Assembly (NCBI GenBank): GCA_035286365.1
Contig: DATHJZ010000212.1
Span: 1 to 29,878 of the forward strand
Direction: 5' to 3'
From: CADEED01 sp035286365
Lineage (GTDB): Bacteria; Pseudomonadota; Gammaproteobacteria; Steroidobacterales; Steroidobacteraceae
Length of the DNA: 29,878 nt
Part shown: positions 22,621 through 29,878 of the stretch, one piece after another
Position numbering within the stretch: position 1 is the stretch's first letter
Layout of the letters: each line of letters starts with the position of its first letter
The notes under the pieces: model-generated
Database searches by the model: none
What the model saw: the letters and a program-made list of their open reading frames with translations, nothing else
What the model was told of the DNA's origin: nothing
Position numbers and translations under genes: made by a program

Positions 22621-24042
22621 CTAGGGACTGTCTCGGTCGTGGGCCAGCACCGGCAGGCTCGCAAGATCGAGTTTCAGGCCAGGACGAGTCACCGTCGCGC
22701 TCGCACCGAGTTCGCGCAGGCGTGCGGCCAGCGCTTCCGCGGCGGGCACTTCGCCGTGCACGAGATATACCGGAGGGCGGCCTGCGAAACTGTCATACCA
22801 GCGCAACAGGTCCGCCTGATCGCCATGCGCTGAAAGTCCGCCGAGCGTGTGGACCTGCGCTGCGCTCGGCACACGTTGCCCGTGGATCCACACCTCGGGT
22901 TTGCGGTCGACGAGCTGGCGTCCGAGCGTGCCCGGCGCCTGGAAGCCGACGATGAGCACGTGACATTCGCGGCGCGGCAGGTTGTGTTTGAGGTGATGCA
23001 GCACGCGGCCGCCGTTCGCCATCCCCGAGCCTGCGATGATGATGGCCCCGCCACGGATGTCGTTGATCGCGCGCGAGTCGTCCGCGGTTTCCGACAGCAC
23101 AAGGTTGGGCAGCGGCGGCATGCCGCGAAAGCCGGCGCGCAGCCGCGTCGCCTCTTCGTCGAAGCGCTCGGGATGGGCCCAATAGACCTTGCTGGCCGCG
23201 ATGGCCATGGGGCTGTCGAGAAAGATCTTCCAGCGCGCCAGGTGCCACTCGCCGTAGTGCTTGGCGAGTAGATAGAGCAGCTCCTGGCTGCGGCCGATGG
23301 CGAACGCCGGCACGATGACATTGCCGCCGTCGCGCACCGCCTGCGCGAGGATCGCACCAAGCTCGCGCTCGGTGTCGTCGCGGCCGCGGTGGCGGCGGTC
23401 GCCGTAAGTGCTCTCCATCAGTACCAGGTCCGCGGCCTCGAACTTCCACGGATCGTGCAGGATCGGCGTGTCGTACTGGCCGAGGTCGCCCGAGAACACG
23501 AGCTTGCGGCGCACATCGCCTTCGCTCGCCCACAGCTCGACGCTGGACGAACCCATGATGTGCCCGGCATCGCGCACGCGCACGACGATGCCGGGCGCGA
23601 GCTCGCGCTGGGTATCGTAGGGAATCGGCGCGAGCTGCGCGAGCGTGGCGGCGACGTCGTCGAGGTCGAACAGCGGCACGGTGCGATCCGCCCCGGGCGC
23701 GAGCCGGCGGTTGTTGCGCTCCGCGTCCCGCAGCGCGAGATTCGCCGAATCGCGCAACAGGATGGGCACGAGCTCGGCGCAGGCGTTGTTGGTGTAGATA
23801 GGCCCGCGAAAGCCGCGCTTGACCAGCAGCGGCAGGCGGCCGCAGTGGTCGACGTGCGCATGGCTCAAGACCACGGCATCGATGGCCGCGGCGTCGAAGG
23901 GAAACGGCAGCCGGTTGCGGGCCGGGGCATCCGCGCCGCCCTGGATCATTCCGCAGTCCAGCAACAGCTGCCGGCCCGCCACGCGCAGGATGTGGCAGGA
24001 ACCAGTCACTTCGCCCGCGGCGCCGAAGAATTCCAGTTGCAT
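22621..24042 (-). CDS. MBL-fold beta-CASP RNase-like metallohydrolase
   Basis: A 473-residue protein with the metallo-beta-lactamase fold, split by a beta-CASP insert and ending in the RNA-specificity (RMMBL) domain. Motifs seen: LLLDCGMIQG, motif 2 SHAHVDHCG (H61, H63, D65, H66), GHIMGSSSVEL, FSGDLGQYDTPI, ESTYGDRRH, then the beta-CASP region with FAIGRSQELLYLL and GSGMANGGRVLHHL, and LGGLSAHGDQADLLRW plus VYLVHGE at the end. This is the CPSF73/Ysh1-like bacterial group, which cuts RNA in characterised relatives such as TTHA0252. It is 11 bases downstream of the M20 peptidase. The start at 24042 is the first Met of the fold. Confidence 0.94.
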   Translation of the reverse strand: MQLEFFGAAGEVTGSCHILRVAGRQLLLDCGMIQGGADAPARNRLPFPFDAAAIDAVVLSHAHVDHCGRLPLLVKRGFRGPIYTNNACAELVPILLRDSANLALRDAERNNRRLAPGADRTVPLFDLDDVAATLAQLAPIPYDTQRELAPGIVVRVRDAGHIMGSSSVELWASEGDVRRKLVFSGDLGQYDTPILHDPWKFEAADLVLMESTYGDRRHRGRDDTERELGAILAQAVRDGGNVIVPAFAIGRSQELLYLLAKHYGEWHLARWKIFLDSPMAIAASKVYWAHPERFDEEATRLRAGFRGMPPLPNLVLSETADDSRAINDIRGGAIIIAGSGMANGGRVLHHLKHNLPRRECHVLIVGFQAPGTLGRQLVDRKPEVWIHGQRVPSAAQVHTLGGLSAHGDQADLLRWYDSFAGRPPVYLVHGEVPAAEALAARLRELGASATVTRPGLKLDLASLPVLAHDRDSP

Positions 24043-24053
24043 GCGGGCGGCGG

Positions 24054-25352
24054 CTATTTTCCGCCGAGGTAATCCAGCGCGACCGCAGTCAGCGCGCGCG
24101 TCGCGATCGGAATCGCCTTCTCGTCCACGAAGAACAGCGGCGAGTGGTTTTCCGGCACGGTCTTCAGGTCCTGCACCGGCGGCGACACCCCCACCATGTA
24201 GAACAGGCTCGGTACCTTGTTGGCGTAGTAGGCGAAATCTTCCGAGCCGGTGATCAGCGGGATTTCCTTCACGCTCGTGACCCCGGGTACCTTGCGCAGT
24301 ACCGGCAGCATTCGCGCCGTGAGCTTCGGGTCGTTCAACACCACAGGGTTGTTGTAGGAATCCAGCTCGAATCGCGCCACAGCTCCGCTTGCCGCGGCGG
24401 TTTTTTCGACCATGCGCGTGACGTTTTCGACCATCTGCTTTTTCATCGCCGGCGAGAACGTGCGCATCGTGCCGATCATCTCCACGCTGTCGGGAATGAT
24501 GTTGTTGCGAATGCCGCCCTTGATGGCCCCCACCGTAAAGACCGCGGGCTGTTCGGTGAGATCCACCTGCCGGCTGACCACCGTCTGCAATGCATTGATG
24601 ATCTGCGCCGCCACGACGATCGGGTCGACGCCGCGCCACGGGCGCGAGCCGTGCGTCTGCCGGCCGTTCACGACGATTTTCCAGGCATTCGAATCGGCCA
24701 TGAACGGACCGGTCCGATAGCCGATCTCGCCGACGTGCAGCGTCGCCCACGCGTGCCAGCCGATCATGGCCTCGGGCTTGTACCGGTCGAAGATGCCTTC
24801 CTTGAGCATGAGCGACGCGCCGCCTTCCTGTCCCGGCGGAACGCCCTCCTCGGCGGGCTGGAACACGAACAACACGTTGCCGCGCAGCTGGCCCTTCATG
24901 CCGGTCAACGCTTCCGCGACTCCCATGAGCACCGCGGTGTGCGAGTCGTGTCCGCAGGCCTGCATGACTCCGACTTCCTCGCCGCGGTAGTTAGACTTGA
25001 CGGTCGACTTGAACGGCAGGTCGACGCGCTCGGTCACGGGCAGCGCGTCCATGTCGGCGCGCAGCGCGATGGTGGGCCCGGGCTTGCCGGTGCGCAGGAA
25101 TCCGACGACACCGTTGTGCGCGATGCCGCTGGTCACTTCCAGCCCGAGCTTTGTCAGGTGCGCGGTGACGATTTTCGCGGTTCGCGTTTCCTGGTCGGAC
25201 AGCTCCGGGTGCTGATGGAAGTCGCGTCGCCAGGCGATCACCTTCGGGTCGACCGCCTTCAATCCGTCTTCGAGATTGTCTGCGCGCGCTGGCGAAACCG
25301 AAACGGCGATCAGCGCCACCAATAGTTGCGATTTGTAGGCGTAGAGCGACAT
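24054..25352 (-). CDS. M20-family amidohydrolase (exported)
   Basis: A 432-residue metallohydrolase of the amidohydrolase/IAA-amino-acid-hydrolase/hippurate hydrolase group, cleaving an N-acyl or amide bond. A signal peptide (about residues 1-24, ending SPARA) suggests a periplasmic enzyme. Metal ligands appear in VMQACGHDSHTAVLMG and VFQPAEEGVPPGQEGG. The dimerisation domain has MADSNAWKIVVNGRQTHGSR, and the C-terminal ligand region is PLITGSEDFAYYA. The frame runs upstream to 25463 but the signal peptide fixes the start at 25352. It is first in the minus-strand run with the beta-CASP and MFS genes, and diverges from a glycosyltransferase. Confidence 0.94.
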   Translation of the reverse strand: MSLYAYKSQLLVALIAVSVSPARADNLEDGLKAVDPKVIAWRRDFHQHPELSDQETRTAKIVTAHLTKLGLEVTSGIAHNGVVGFLRTGKPGPTIALRADMDALPVTERVDLPFKSTVKSNYRGEEVGVMQACGHDSHTAVLMGVAEALTGMKGQLRGNVLFVFQPAEEGVPPGQEGGASLMLKEGIFDRYKPEAMIGWHAWATLHVGEIGYRTGPFMADSNAWKIVVNGRQTHGSRPWRGVDPIVVAAQIINALQTVVSRQVDLTEQPAVFTVGAIKGGIRNNIIPDSVEMIGTMRTFSPAMKKQMVENVTRMVEKTAAASGAVARFELDSYNNPVVLNDPKLTARMLPVLRKVPGVTSVKEIPLITGSEDFAYYANKVPSLFYMVGVSPPVQDLKTVPENHSPLFFVDEKAIPIATRALTAVALDYLGGK

Positions 25353-25425
25353 AGGGAACGGAGTCTGCGCTGACTGGTCGCACCACTGCAACGCTCGGAT
25401 ACTGGTCGTGGAGCCCATACTCATC

Positions 25426-26583
25426 ATGCACGTTGTCGATGCCACTCTGTTCTTCTCGCCCACGAGCGGCGGTGTGAAGCGTTACCTGCTCGCGAAACAC
25501 GAGTGGATGCGCGCCCATACCAACTGGCGTCACAGCTTGGTGGTGCCCGGAGAAAATGCCAGCCATGCGCCTGACGATATTTCGATGGTGGCCGGCGGTC
25601 TCGTCCCCGGTGCGTTCAACTATCGCCTGCCGTTGAATCCGCTGCGCTGGTCGCGCGCCATCGATCGGCTCGAGCCCGATCTCATCGAAGTCGGTGACGC
25701 ATTTCACCCCGCGTGGGCCGCGGCCAGCGTCGCCAACCGGCGCGGCATTCCATTGATCGCGTTCTATCACTCGAATTTTCCCGAGCTCGCCGGCCGCCGC
25801 CTGGGAAGCGCCACTCAGAAGTTCATCGAGTGGTACGTGCGGCTCACGTACGAGCGTTGCGAGCAGGTGCTCGCCCCGAGCCGTCACATGTGTGCCTATC
25901 TCCACAGCATCGGCGTCAGGCACGCGACCTGCCAGCCGCTCGGTGTCGACGTCGAGACATTCACGCCGGAGCGCGGCGGCCGCGATCTGCGCGCCGAATT
26001 GCAACTGCCGCGCGACACGCGCCTGCTGGTTTTCGCCGGGCGCTTCTCCGCCGAGAAGAACATCCCCGTGCTCGTCGAAGCGTTTCGGAAGCTGGGTGCT
26101 CCCTACCACCTGTTGCTGATCGGCGGCCGTGAATCCGCGCGCAGCGGCAACGTCACCCGCATTCCCTACTGCCGCGACAATCAGACGCTCGCCGGCTACC
26201 TGGCGTCCGCCGATGCCTTCGTGCACGCCGGCGTCCACGAAACCTTTGGGCTCGTGGTCCTGGAAGCGTTGGCCTGTGGTCGACCGGTGGTGGCGCCGCG
26301 CGCTGGCGCCATTCCCGAGCTCATCGATGCCAGCGTGGGACACCTGGTCGACGCGCGCGCGGAGCCCGACCAGGCCGCGAGCGAACTCGCGGGCGGCATC
26401 GCGGCGCTCTACGAGCGCGATCTCGTCGCGCTCGGCCGCGCGGCGCGCGCGCACGTGCTGGCTAACTACAGCTGGTCACGGGCGTTGCAGAGTCTGATGG
26501 CGCGCTACCAGACGGCGGTGAACGCGCGGCGTCTGCCGGTGACGGGCGAATCGTTCCCGGCGGCGCAGCGCACCACGCACTGA
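25426..26583 (+). CDS. Glycosyltransferase, GT4 family
   Basis: A 385-residue retaining glycosyltransferase of GT-B fold that would transfer a sugar from a nucleotide donor. The N-terminal domain starts VVDATLFFSPTSGGVKRYL, the acceptor-side GG motif. The C-terminal domain has LLVFAGRFSAEKNIPVLVEA, where R and K bind the donor phosphate, and the E-x7-E motif VHETFGLVVLEALACGRP. Membership in the mannosyl- or glycogen-like GT4 group is clear but the donor and acceptor are not. I chose the ATG at 25426; a GTG at 25408 is possible. No other glycan genes are nearby, so it is isolated. Confidence 0.93.
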   Translation: MHVVDATLFFSPTSGGVKRYLLAKHEWMRAHTNWRHSLVVPGENASHAPDDISMVAGGLVPGAFNYRLPLNPLRWSRAIDRLEPDLIEVGDAFHPAWAAASVANRRGIPLIAFYHSNFPELAGRRLGSATQKFIEWYVRLTYERCEQVLAPSRHMCAYLHSIGVRHATCQPLGVDVETFTPERGGRDLRAELQLPRDTRLLVFAGRFSAEKNIPVLVEAFRKLGAPYHLLLIGGRESARSGNVTRIPYCRDNQTLAGYLASADAFVHAGVHETFGLVVLEALACGRPVVAPRAGAIPELIDASVGHLVDARAEPDQAASELAGGIAALYERDLVALGRAARAHVLANYSWSRALQSLMARYQTAVNARRLPVTGESFPAAQRTTH

Positions 26584-26594
26584 CCCTCAGGCTT

Positions 26595-27176
26595 TCAGGC
26601 CCAGCCGGACCACTTCTGCAGATGGTCCTGCGCCCACTTCACGTCCTCGAGCCCAGACCCCAGGCGCATCTGGTCGACGAAGTTGGCGAAAGTCTGCTGC
26701 AGTGCTTCGGCGCCGCCGAAGCGCGCTTCGAATTTCGCGATGACTTCCGGCGGCCCGCCGACCACCGAGTAATTGAGCTGGGTGTCGACCAGCAGGAACA
26801 CGTCGATGGTCGAGGCAAGCAGGCAGGTCGGGTTCGACACCAGCCGCGTTTTCAACCAGCGGCACAGTTCGTCATCGAGCTTGCCCGTATGCCGGAAGTG
26901 CGGCTTCGGAGCGCTCAGGTTTGCGACGTAGAACTCGCCGCCGCACACGCCGTTCAGAAAGCCGATGAGGCGCGCGGACTCGTTGAAGCTCGAATCGCCC
27001 TCGGGCGGATGGATGCCCTCGGGGAACGCGCGGCCGTCGAGCGGCGCCTTCGGCCACCACACTTCGAAGCGCGGCCGCTTGACCGACGGCGCAAAGCGCT
27101 TGCCCGCCAACTCCTCGAAGCGTTGCTGGACGATCTTGCGTTCGTCCGGGGTGAGGTCGCGCAGTTCGACGGTCAT
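26595..27176 (-). CDS. Conserved-looking protein of unknown function (193 aa)
   Basis: A 193-residue cytoplasmic protein with no signal peptide or membrane helix. It starts MTVELRDLTPDERKIVQQRF and contains EVWWPKAPLDGRAFPEGIHP, FNESARLIGFLNGVCGGEFY, and near the end FANFVDQMRLGSGLEDVKWA. I do not recognise a domain. Its start overlaps the WD40 gene's stop (ATGA), so the two are coupled, behind the CobW gene. Translational coupling suggests a joint task, possibly as a subunit held by the WD40 protein, but that is inference. It converges on the glycosyltransferase gene with 11 bases between stops. Confidence 0.8.
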   Translation of the reverse strand: MTVELRDLTPDERKIVQQRFEELAGKRFAPSVKRPRFEVWWPKAPLDGRAFPEGIHPPEGDSSFNESARLIGFLNGVCGGEFYVANLSAPKPHFRHTGKLDDELCRWLKTRLVSNPTCLLASTIDVFLLVDTQLNYSVVGGPPEVIAKFEARFGGAEALQQTFANFVDQMRLGSGLEDVKWAQDHLQKWSGWA

Positions 27177-28210
27177 CGCGCCACCAGGTCGAAGATTGTC
27201 AGGCGGCCCTTCTGCTCGCCGGCCGCGAGCCGTTTGCCGTCCGGCGACCAGCGCAGCACGCTGAATTCGGAATCGCCCATCTGCACGTCTATGGGCTGCG
27301 TGGTCTTGCCGGGGCGCCACAGGGTGACGCGCCAGTCGCGGCCGCCACTAACAAGGTGTTCGCCGCCCGGCTGCCAGGCGAAGCTGTCGACGCGTTCGGT
27401 GTGACCGTTCAGCACGATGGGTCGCGTCCCTTCCGGGCCCTTGCCGCCGAAATCCCACAGCACCACTTCATGGCCCGCGCTCGTGGCGAGATAGCGGCTG
27501 TTGTCACTGAAGCCGACCAGGTCGAGCTTGCCATCGTAGCCGCGCATCTGGGAATCCTTGCCCGTCGAGCGGTTCCAGAAATGCAGAGATCCATCGGCCA
27601 TGCCGGTTGCGAGAAAGCGCCCATTGCCGCTGAAGTTTACCGTGAGACATGGGGCCGGCCACTTGTAACGCCGCGTCTCATAGCGGGATTTCTCGACACG
27701 GTGCACAGAAATCTCACCGTTCAGGGCAACCCCGAGATCGGTTCCAGGCCGGTCAAACGACAACGCTACTGCACTGCTGGCGGCAGGCGCAAACGCGTGA
27801 ATCCTCTCGCCCAGCGCCGACCAGAGAAACACGCTCTTGCCCGCCGCGCTTGCAAGCATGGCGCCGTCCGACGCCCAGGCCAGTGCCTGGGTGGGAGTCG
27901 GCGCCGGTTTCAGGCGCAGGCGCTCGCGACCGTCCGCGCCGTCCCAGAGCGCGATGGTGCTGTCCTGGCCGGCGCTCGCGAACACGCTGCCGTGCGGTCG
28001 CCAGGCGACGCACAGGGTGCCTAACAAATGTTCGCCGGCGGTCGTGAGCGTGAGCGCGTCTTCCTGGACTCGCCCCAGCGCCACCTTGCCTTCGCCGCCG
28101 GCAACGGCCAACGACTTGCCGTCGGGCGACCAGGCGCAGTCGACCACGTAGTCCTCGAGATTGGCGGTGGCGCGCGGCTCGAGCGCGAACGACAGGGACT
28201 GTTTCGCCAT
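27173..28210 (-). CDS. WD40 repeat protein
   Basis: A 345-residue protein made of about seven WD40-like blades with no signal peptide, so probably a cytoplasmic scaffold. Blade signatures are VVDCAWSPDGKSLAVAGGEG, VAWRPHGSVFASAGQDSTIALW, ALAWASDGAMLASAAG, VNFSGNGRFLATGMADGSLHFW, GFSDNSRYLATSAGHEVVLW, FAWQPGGEHLVSGGRDWRVTLW and LRWSPDGKRLAAGEQKGRLTIF. WD40 propellers bind proteins. It lies 6 bases after cobW and overlaps the downstream unknown gene, so the operon pairs a metal-GTPase with a propeller. Confidence 0.92.
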   Translation of the reverse strand: MAKQSLSFALEPRATANLEDYVVDCAWSPDGKSLAVAGGEGKVALGRVQEDALTLTTAGEHLLGTLCVAWRPHGSVFASAGQDSTIALWDGADGRERLRLKPAPTPTQALAWASDGAMLASAAGKSVFLWSALGERIHAFAPAASSAVALSFDRPGTDLGVALNGEISVHRVEKSRYETRRYKWPAPCLTVNFSGNGRFLATGMADGSLHFWNRSTGKDSQMRGYDGKLDLVGFSDNSRYLATSAGHEVVLWDFGGKGPEGTRPIVLNGHTERVDSFAWQPGGEHLVSGGRDWRVTLWRPGKTTQPIDVQMGDSEFSVLRWSPDGKRLAAGEQKGRLTIFDLVAR

Positions 28211-28216
28211 CGTGCG

Positions 28217-29623
28217 TTACTTCGCGACGGCGGACTCGAATCCGGCTTCGAATTCGGCACGATCGAGCCCACGGCCGATGAACACCAGGCGGTTCTCGCG
28301 CGGAGTATTGCCCCAGGGCCGCTCGGCCTGGGCGTCGAACATCATGTGCACGCCGTGGAACACCTGGCGGCGATCTTCACCCTTGACGTTGAGCACACCC
28401 TTCATGCGGAAGATGTCCTGGCCGCGCGTCTTGAGTAGATAGTCGAGCCACTGGTTCAGCTTGTTCGGGTCGAGCGGCCGCGGATCGCTGATGCCGATCG
28501 AGCTGATGTCGTCGTCGTGATGATGCGAGGCGAACCTGCGCTCGGCCGCAGGCGCATGCCCGGCGAGCTGCAGGCCGAATTCGAGCGGATGGTGTTCGCA
28601 GAACAACGCGTAGGCGCCGGCCTTGGCAATCGTCAGCGTGAAATCCGCACCGGGGTGCGACAGATCGATGGCGCAATGCGCAGGCGCTGCCGCGAGCGTT
28701 CCATGGCACGGCACCACCGTCGCCGGGTCGGCAAACGCACGCACCGCCGGCTCGATGGCCGCCTCGAGTGCGGCCGCCGTGGCCGCGGGCACCGGCAGGA
28801 CCACGATGTCGAGATCCTCGTGCTTGTGGCCTTCGTGGTGATGGTCGTGATCGTGATCGTGGTGCGCATGGCCATGCTCATGTTCGGAGTGGTCATGCTC
28901 GCCGGCCGTCTTGAGTAGATAGTCACCGGGCGCGAGCTGGTACACACCGCCCCACTCGAACGGGTACTCGGGTTCGAGGAACGATCCGTCCACCGCCAGC
29001 GCGCGCTGCAGATCGAACGCACCGACGTTCAGCACCTTGTCGATCGGAGCGTTGGCATTCTGAGTGCGCAGGATCTTCGCCGTACCATTGATGCCGCGAA
29101 TGCGGCGCTCGATGCGCTCGAGCGAGGCCGCATCCGTAAGGTCGGTCTTGTTCAGCAACACGAGGTCGGCGAACGCCACCTGCTCGGCGGGCTCGTTCAA
29201 CTCGTCGACATGCTGCTCAAAGTGTTTGGCATCGACCATGGTCACGATGGCATCGAGCGAGAACTGGTTCTTGAGCTCGTCGTCGAGAAAGAAGGTCTGC
29301 GCCACGGGGCCCGGATCGGCCATTCCCGTGGTCTCGATGATGATGTAGTCGAAGCGGTCGCGACGCTTCATGAGCTGGCCCAGGATACGGATCAGATCGC
29401 CGCGCACCGTGCAGCAGATGCAGCCGTTGTTGGTCTCGAACAGCTCCTCTTCCGCGCCGATGACGAGTTGGTGATCGACGCCGACTTCGCCGAATTCGTT
29501 CTCGATGACCGCGATGCGCTTGCCGTGCTTCTCGGACAGGATGCGGTTCAGAAGCGTGGTTTTCCCGGAGCCAAGAAAGCCCGTCAGTACCGTGACCGGT
29601 ACACGTGAAGGTGTGACTGACAT
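28217..29623 (-). CDS. CobW/P47K-family GTPase with His-rich metal-binding insert
   Basis: A 468-residue GTP-binding metallochaperone of the COG0523 group. Walker A is GFLGSGKTT (15-23), the metal-binding CxCC is C68/C70/C71 (GCICC), and the base-recognition motif is LLNKTDL. Between the GTPase core and the C-terminal CobW_C domain lies an insert of about 30 residues (about 241-270) almost entirely of H, D and E. Such proteins move zinc, cobalt or nickel; the insert suggests zinc or nickel buffering. I see no Zur box. A perfect TATAAT box 9 bases before the ATG implies a very short or leaderless transcript. It is longer than typical family members (about 320-400). The frame upstream of the start is not supported. 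Confidence 0.94.
   Translation of the reverse strand: MSVTPSRVPVTVLTGFLGSGKTTLLNRILSEKHGKRIAVIENEFGEVGVDHQLVIGAEEELFETNNGCICCTVRGDLIRILGQLMKRRDRFDYIIIETTGMADPGPVAQTFFLDDELKNQFSLDAIVTMVDAKHFEQHVDELNEPAEQVAFADLVLLNKTDLTDAASLERIERRIRGINGTAKILRTQNANAPIDKVLNVGAFDLQRALAVDGSFLEPEYPFEWGGVYQLAPGDYLLKTAGEHDHSEHEHGHAHHDHDHDHHHEGHKHEDLDIVVLPVPAATAAALEAAIEPAVRAFADPATVVPCHGTLAAAPAHCAIDLSHPGADFTLTIAKAGAYALFCEHHPLEFGLQLAGHAPAAERRFASHHHDDDISSIGISDPRPLDPNKLNQWLDYLLKTRGQDIFRMKGVLNVKGEDRRQVFHGVHMMFDAQAERPWGNTPRENRLVFIGRGLDRAEFEAGFESAVAK
28427..28924 (-). repeat. 18-base direct repeat inside the cobW-like gene
   Basis: CGTCTTGAGTAGATAGTC occurs at 28427-28444 and again at 28907-28924. Both encode the same DYLLKT sequence on the minus strand in the same frame, including the rare CTA leucine codon. 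The surrounding sequence is not similar, so a recent duplication of a longer segment is unlikely. Confidence 0.75.
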
Positions 29624-29632
29624 AGGGGGCGG

Positions 29633-29638
29633 ATTATA
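29633..29638 (-). promoter_or_regulatory. -10 box (TATAAT) of the cobW operon
   Basis: A perfect TATAAT on the minus strand ends 9 bases before the cobW ATG. No good -35 box is seen 17 bases upstream. Transcription would begin at or within a few bases of the start codon, giving a leaderless or near-leaderless message. No Shine-Dalgarno sequence precedes the ATG, which agrees. Confidence 0.5.
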
Positions 29639-29652
29639 GGGGCGTTCCGCTG

Positions 29653-29878
29653 TTATCCCACCCGGTACACCCACTCGATCAGCGCATCGTGTGCGCCCGT
29701 TCCGTAGCGGGCATTGGGGTGGTTGATGATGGCGACTACCACGTACCGCTTGCCGCTCGCGGCGAGCACATAACCCGCGACGGCGCGGGTGTCTTCCAGC
29801 AGGCCGGTCTTCATGTGCGCCGCGCCCGCCGGCACGTTGCGGCCCTTCATGGTGCCGTCCACGCCCGAGATGGGCAGG
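29653..29878 (-). CDS. dacB: D-alanyl-D-alanine carboxypeptidase/endopeptidase C-terminus (partial, 5' end outside window)
   Basis: The last 74 or so residues of a PBP4-type (DacB, S13 family) penicillin-binding protein, running to the window end. The third active-site motif KTG is seen in AAHMKTGLLEDTRAVAGYVL, preceded by SGVDGTMKGR and followed by SGKRYVVVAIINHPNA, both typical of DacB C-termini. It trims D-Ala or cross-links of peptidoglycan in the periplasm. The gene continues beyond 29878; a GTG inside it is not a start. It lies 29 bases upstream of cobW on the same strand, but the TATAAT box lets cobW be transcribed separately. Confidence 0.85.
   Translation of the reverse strand, partial: LPISGVDGTMKGRNVPAGAAHMKTGLLEDTRAVAGYVLAASGKRYVVVAIINHPNARYGTGAHDALIEWVYRVG

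Noticed and set aside
20969..22624. Long open frame (551 codons) on the plus strand opposite the MFS, KTSC and small-peptide genes
   Set aside because: Its translation is rich in H, D, E, R and Q with no domain, as expected antisense to a GC-rich hydrophobic gene; the minus strand carries the clear MFS and KTSC proteins.
28800..28910. Repetitive ATG/GTG-rich stretch resembling a tandem repeat
   Set aside because: It is the codon pattern of the His/Asp-rich insert of the CobW protein, not an independent repeat.
1..29878. CRISPR arrays, tRNA or rRNA genes, insertion sequences, phage attachment sites
   Set aside because: No regularly spaced repeats, tRNA-like clover-leaf sequence or transposase/integrase motif was seen on either strand.

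Overview
The window is a GC-rich stretch of chromosome, almost fully coding, with no tRNA, rRNA, CRISPR array, transposase or phage gene that I could recognise. The gene content (large membrane-anchored FadE-type acyl-CoA dehydrogenase, GspA/GspB pair, DinB, CobW GTPase, YtrA-type GntR regulator, 325-residue malate dehydrogenase) points to a gammaproteobacterium, most likely of the Xanthomonadales/Nevskiales/Steroidobacterales group. This taxonomic placement is inference from gene families.

Layout. 1-1080: a minus-strand operon (50-residue membrane peptide, YtrA-type GntR repressor, ABC ATPase cut by the window edge) behind a perfect inverted repeat that is probably the repressor's operator. 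1161-2787: a small exported protein, an ECF sigma factor and a membrane protein that is probably its regulator. 2879-10266: mdh, a convergent methyltransferase, fadE behind an 18-bp palindrome, a DUF3667 membrane protein, a secreted DUF4399 protein and dinB. 10385-12740: gspA-gspB. 12754-14617: a minus-strand operon of rhodanese, SSAT-like acetyltransferase and a secreted protein of unknown function.

14844-20762 is the most unusual part. It is a tight plus-strand operon of three multidomain proteins: (1) receiver-like domain - TM helix - Pro/Ala linker - TPR-like helices - TonB C-terminal domain; (2) receiver domain - linker with a repeated S/T motif - Ser/Thr kinase; (3) TM helix - PAS-like domain - Hpt/P1-like helices - CheA-type ATPase. 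Each one keeps part of a phosphorelay and has lost a key residue in another part. It looks like a hybrid of two-component, Hanks-kinase and TonB-type envelope modules, and is my main candidate for an undescribed system.

20786-25352 is a minus-strand run: M20 amidohydrolase with signal peptide, beta-CASP metallo-beta-lactamase-fold RNase-like protein, nucleotide-translocase-like MFS protein, KTSC-domain protein and a 57-residue membrane peptide. A GT4 glycosyltransferase (25426-26583) diverges from it. 26595-29623 is a minus-strand operon of a CobW GTPase with a His-rich metal-binding insert, a WD40 protein and an unknown protein. The window ends inside a dacB-like D-Ala-D-Ala carboxypeptidase gene.

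Several AT-rich words that use rare codons (TTGTTAGGC, GTAGTTAG, CTATCTAC) recur across unrelated genes far more often than the base composition would suggest. There is no gene-free stretch longer than 300 bases.
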